Source of the DNA: Marinobacter caseinilyticus
GTDB taxonomy: Bacteria; Pseudomonadota; Gammaproteobacteria; Pseudomonadales; Oleiphilaceae
NCBI RefSeq assembly: GCF_011074955.1
Contig: NZ_WUQJ01000020.1
Coordinates: forward strand, 62,001-126,000
Direction of reading: 5' to 3'
Length of the DNA stretch: 64,000 nucleotides
A program made the translations under genes and the position numbers. The notes under the pieces were generated by a model that made no database searches, had not been told where the DNA came from, and saw nothing but the letters and a program-made list of their open reading frames with translations. Each line of letters opens with the position of its first letter. Position 1 is the first letter of the stretch. Below are positions 62,201 through 64,000 of the stretch, piece by piece.

Positions 62201-63823
62201 ATGACCGACAAATACAACGACGGGCTCGACAAACGAGCAGCCAACTATTCGGCCCTGACACCACTGGATTTTCTGCAGCGCTCCGCCACCGTGTTTCCAC
62301 AAAAAATGGCCGTCATCGACGATGACACGATGCTGACCTATCAGACCCTGTTCGAGCGCTGTTGCCGTATGGCATCGGCCCTGACATCACTCGGAGTGGG
62401 CACCGGCGACACGGTGTCGGTGCTCTGCCCCAACAGCCATGAAGTGCTGGAGTCCCACTATGCCGTGCCCATGTGCGGCGCCGTACTCAATACGCTCAAC
62501 TACCGCCTCGACGCCGCCAGCCTGCGCTTTATTCTCGACCACGGCGAAGCGCGGGTGCTGTTTTATGACACCGAGTACGAGAAACTGGTGCGGGCCACCG
62601 TCTCGGAAATGGACGTAACCCCCATACTGGTCAGCATCGAACGCCTGGCTGGCGCCTCGGACCAATTCGCCGACCACAGCTATGAGCAACTGCTGGCCCG
62701 GGGTGAGCAAACGACGCAGTGGCAACGACCGGCCGATGAGTGGGACGCCATTTCACTGAATTACACCTCTGGCACCACAGGCAACCCGAAAGGCGTGGTG
62801 TACCACCATCGCGGTGCCTATCTGGCTGCCATGAGCGACGCCATGGCGTTCAATATGAACGCCGACACGGTGTACCTCTGGACGCTGCCCATGTTTCATT
62901 GCAATGGCTGGGCCTACACCTGGGCCATTACCGCCATTGGCGGCACGCATGTCTGTCTGCGCGCCATCGACTCCCAGGTCATCTACCAACGTATTGAAGA
63001 TTACAGCGTGACCCACATGTGCGGGGCACCCATCGTGATGAACATGCTGCTCAATGAACTGGGCGAGCGCGGACAAACACTCAGTCATCCGGTCCAGTTT
63101 GCCCTCGGCGGTGCCGCTCCTCCCAGCTCGGTTATCCGCAAAGCCCAGGCCATCGGCTTTGACATCACCCATCTGTATGGCCTGACCGAAACCTACGGCC
63201 CCGCTACCCTGTGTGTTCCAAAACCCGAGTGGTCGGACCTGCCGGTGGAAGAATTGGCCGTCAAAATGGCGCGTCAGGGTGTGGCCACTCTGACCGTCAA
63301 CGACGTTCGGGTATACAACGGTCACCGTGGCGAAGCCGTGCCCGCCGATGGCGAGACCCTGGGTGAGATTCAACTCCGCGGCAACACCTTGATGAAGGGT
63401 TACCTGAAAAACCCCGTCACCACCGACGCCGCCTTCAAGGACGGCTGGTTCAGCACCGGCGACCTGGCCGTGATGCACCCGGACAATTACATCGAGATCA
63501 AGGACCGCTCCAAGGACATCATTATTTCCGGGGGCGAAAATATTTCCAGCCTGGAAGTGGAGGAGGTGCTTTACCAGCACGCAGCGATTTCCGAAGCCGC
63601 GGTCATCGCCATTCCCGATGACAAGTGGGGCGAAGTGCCCGCGGCGTTTGTCCACCTGAACCAGGATGACGGGTCGGTGACCGAGGCTGCCATCATTGAT
63701 TTCTGTAAAGACCGGTTGGCGAAGTTCAAGGTGCCCAAACGAGTCACGATTGGGGAGCTGCCCAAAACCGCCACGGGTAAAATTCGCAAGAACGTGCTGC
63801 GGGATCAGTTCAGAACAGAATGA
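62201..63823 (+). CDS. AMP-forming acyl-CoA synthetase (LvaE-like position)
   Basis: 540 residues. AMP-binding P-loop YTSGTTGNPKGVVYHHRG, LYGLTETYGPATLC, GWFSTGDLAVMHPDNYIEIKDRSKDIIISGGENIS and the C-terminal catalytic Lys in PKTATGKIRKNVLR. Most like medium-chain/methylthio-propionate-type ligases. As last gene of the operon (32 bp after DUF6285) it probably activates the free 4-keto or 4-hydroxy acid, as LvaE does for levulinate. Actual chain-length preference unknown. Confidence 0.9.
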   Translation: MTDKYNDGLDKRAANYSALTPLDFLQRSATVFPQKMAVIDDDTMLTYQTLFERCCRMASALTSLGVGTGDTVSVLCPNSHEVLESHYAVPMCGAVLNTLNYRLDAASLRFILDHGEARVLFYDTEYEKLVRATVSEMDVTPILVSIERLAGASDQFADHSYEQLLARGEQTTQWQRPADEWDAISLNYTSGTTGNPKGVVYHHRGAYLAAMSDAMAFNMNADTVYLWTLPMFHCNGWAYTWAITAIGGTHVCLRAIDSQVIYQRIEDYSVTHMCGAPIVMNMLLNELGERGQTLSHPVQFALGGAAPPSSVIRKAQAIGFDITHLYGLTETYGPATLCVPKPEWSDLPVEELAVKMARQGVATLTVNDVRVYNGHRGEAVPADGETLGEIQLRGNTLMKGYLKNPVTTDAAFKDGWFSTGDLAVMHPDNYIEIKDRSKDIIISGGENISSLEVEEVLYQHAAISEAAVIAIPDDKWGEVPAAFVHLNQDDGSVTEAAIIDFCKDRLAKFKVPKRVTIGELPKTATGKIRKNVLRDQFRTE

Positions 63824-63981
63824 AAAAACCGAAGACTCCCGCCCGACACAATCCGCGGCTGCGTTTGAACACCCGTCCATCACCAACGGCGTGGACGTTG
63901 TTCAACGTCGCCTCCAGACGGCGGCCTGAGCCCGGCCGACGATTAGGCCATCTTGGCGAGGCACCCTATCATCAGGTGCCC

Positions 63982-64000
63982 TATGAGCGCTGAATCTGCG
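63982..64000 (+). CDS. Possible start of a further gene, cut by the window edge
   Basis: ATG followed by six open codons, with AGGTG 5 nt upstream and a hairpin GGCACC/GGTGCC (63960-63980) just before it. Too short to identify; the 158 bp between the ligase and here hold one dyad GACGTT-GTTC-AACGTC (63894-63909) and nothing else I can name. Confidence 0.25.

Noticed and set aside
1..64000. CRISPR arrays, tRNA or rRNA genes, prophage, insertion sequences
   Set aside because: No regularly spaced repeats, tRNA-like cloverleaf with a conserved T-loop, rRNA segments, integrases or transposases were seen on either strand.

Overview
The window is a chromosomal segment of a Gammaproteobacterium. It reads as a free-living aerobic heterotroph, perhaps of an Oceanospirillales/Pseudomonadales-like marine lineage; that placement is inference. 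The household set points this way: RapA, CysZ, MnmH, a rhodanese-fused ThiI, TmcA, PpnN, ArfB, a pstSCAB-phoU operon, UvrD, an FadE-type acyl-CoA dehydrogenase and a Csr/Rsm-type small RNA. G+C looks even and moderately high. I see no rRNA, tRNA, prophage, insertion sequence or CRISPR array. Genes are tightly packed on both strands.

Layout. 0-6.4 kb: MltB-like transglycosylase (cut by the window edge), ArfB, membrane metal-dependent hydrolase, half-size asparaginase-like protein, PBP7-type endopeptidase, small CopD-like membrane protein, IlvD. 6.5-15.3 kb: membrane EAL protein for c-di-GMP, Yip1-like protein, luciferase-like oxidoreductase, GST, alanine dehydrogenase, dienelactone hydrolase, BASS transporter, cold-shock protein. 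15.5-23 kb: CrcB, FadE, RapA, CysZ, VanZ-like protein. 23.0-23.23 kb: an unannotated CsrB/RsmZ-like regulatory RNA preceded by a GacA-type upstream box. 23.2-29.7 kb: lysine-methyltransferase-like protein, MnmH, MscS, YbaK, UbiH-family hydroxylase, HinT, secreted DUF2059-like protein. 29.8-35.3 kb: the phosphate operon pstS-pstC-pstA-pstB-phoU with a Pho box and a terminator. 35.6-45.2 kb: YciA, UvrD, GabD divergent from an acetylpolyamine-amidohydrolase-like protein, ThiI, PpnN, cytochrome c. 45.4-54.3 kb: HIBCH-like hydrolase, ankyrin lipoprotein, TmcA and DUF2237, second UvrD-like helicase, OmpA-family protein, DUF4124 protein. 54.5-64 kb: Baeyer-Villiger-type monooxygenase, DadA-like enzyme, DUF2235 protein, then a compact five-gene operon (SDR, acyl-CoA dehydrogenase, APH-type kinase, DUF6285, AMP-ligase).

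The two most interesting items are the Csr-type RNA and the 58.8-63.8 kb operon. The operon has the full enzyme set of the Pseudomonas putida levulinate (Lva) route: CoA ligation, 4-keto reduction, 4-hydroxyacyl-CoA phosphorylation with a small partner, and phosphate removal by an acyl-CoA-dehydrogenase-fold enzyme. It therefore probably feeds 4-keto or 4-hydroxy acids into beta-oxidation. Secondary items are a structured fadE-crcB spacer whose terminator T-tract abuts the crcB ribosome-binding site, a perfect 21-bp inverted repeat upstream of ppnN, an orphan terminator upstream of the DUF2235 gene, and an operator-like dyad between gabD and the amidohydrolase-like gene. Several gene starts were set by Shine-Dalgarno (SD) spacing.
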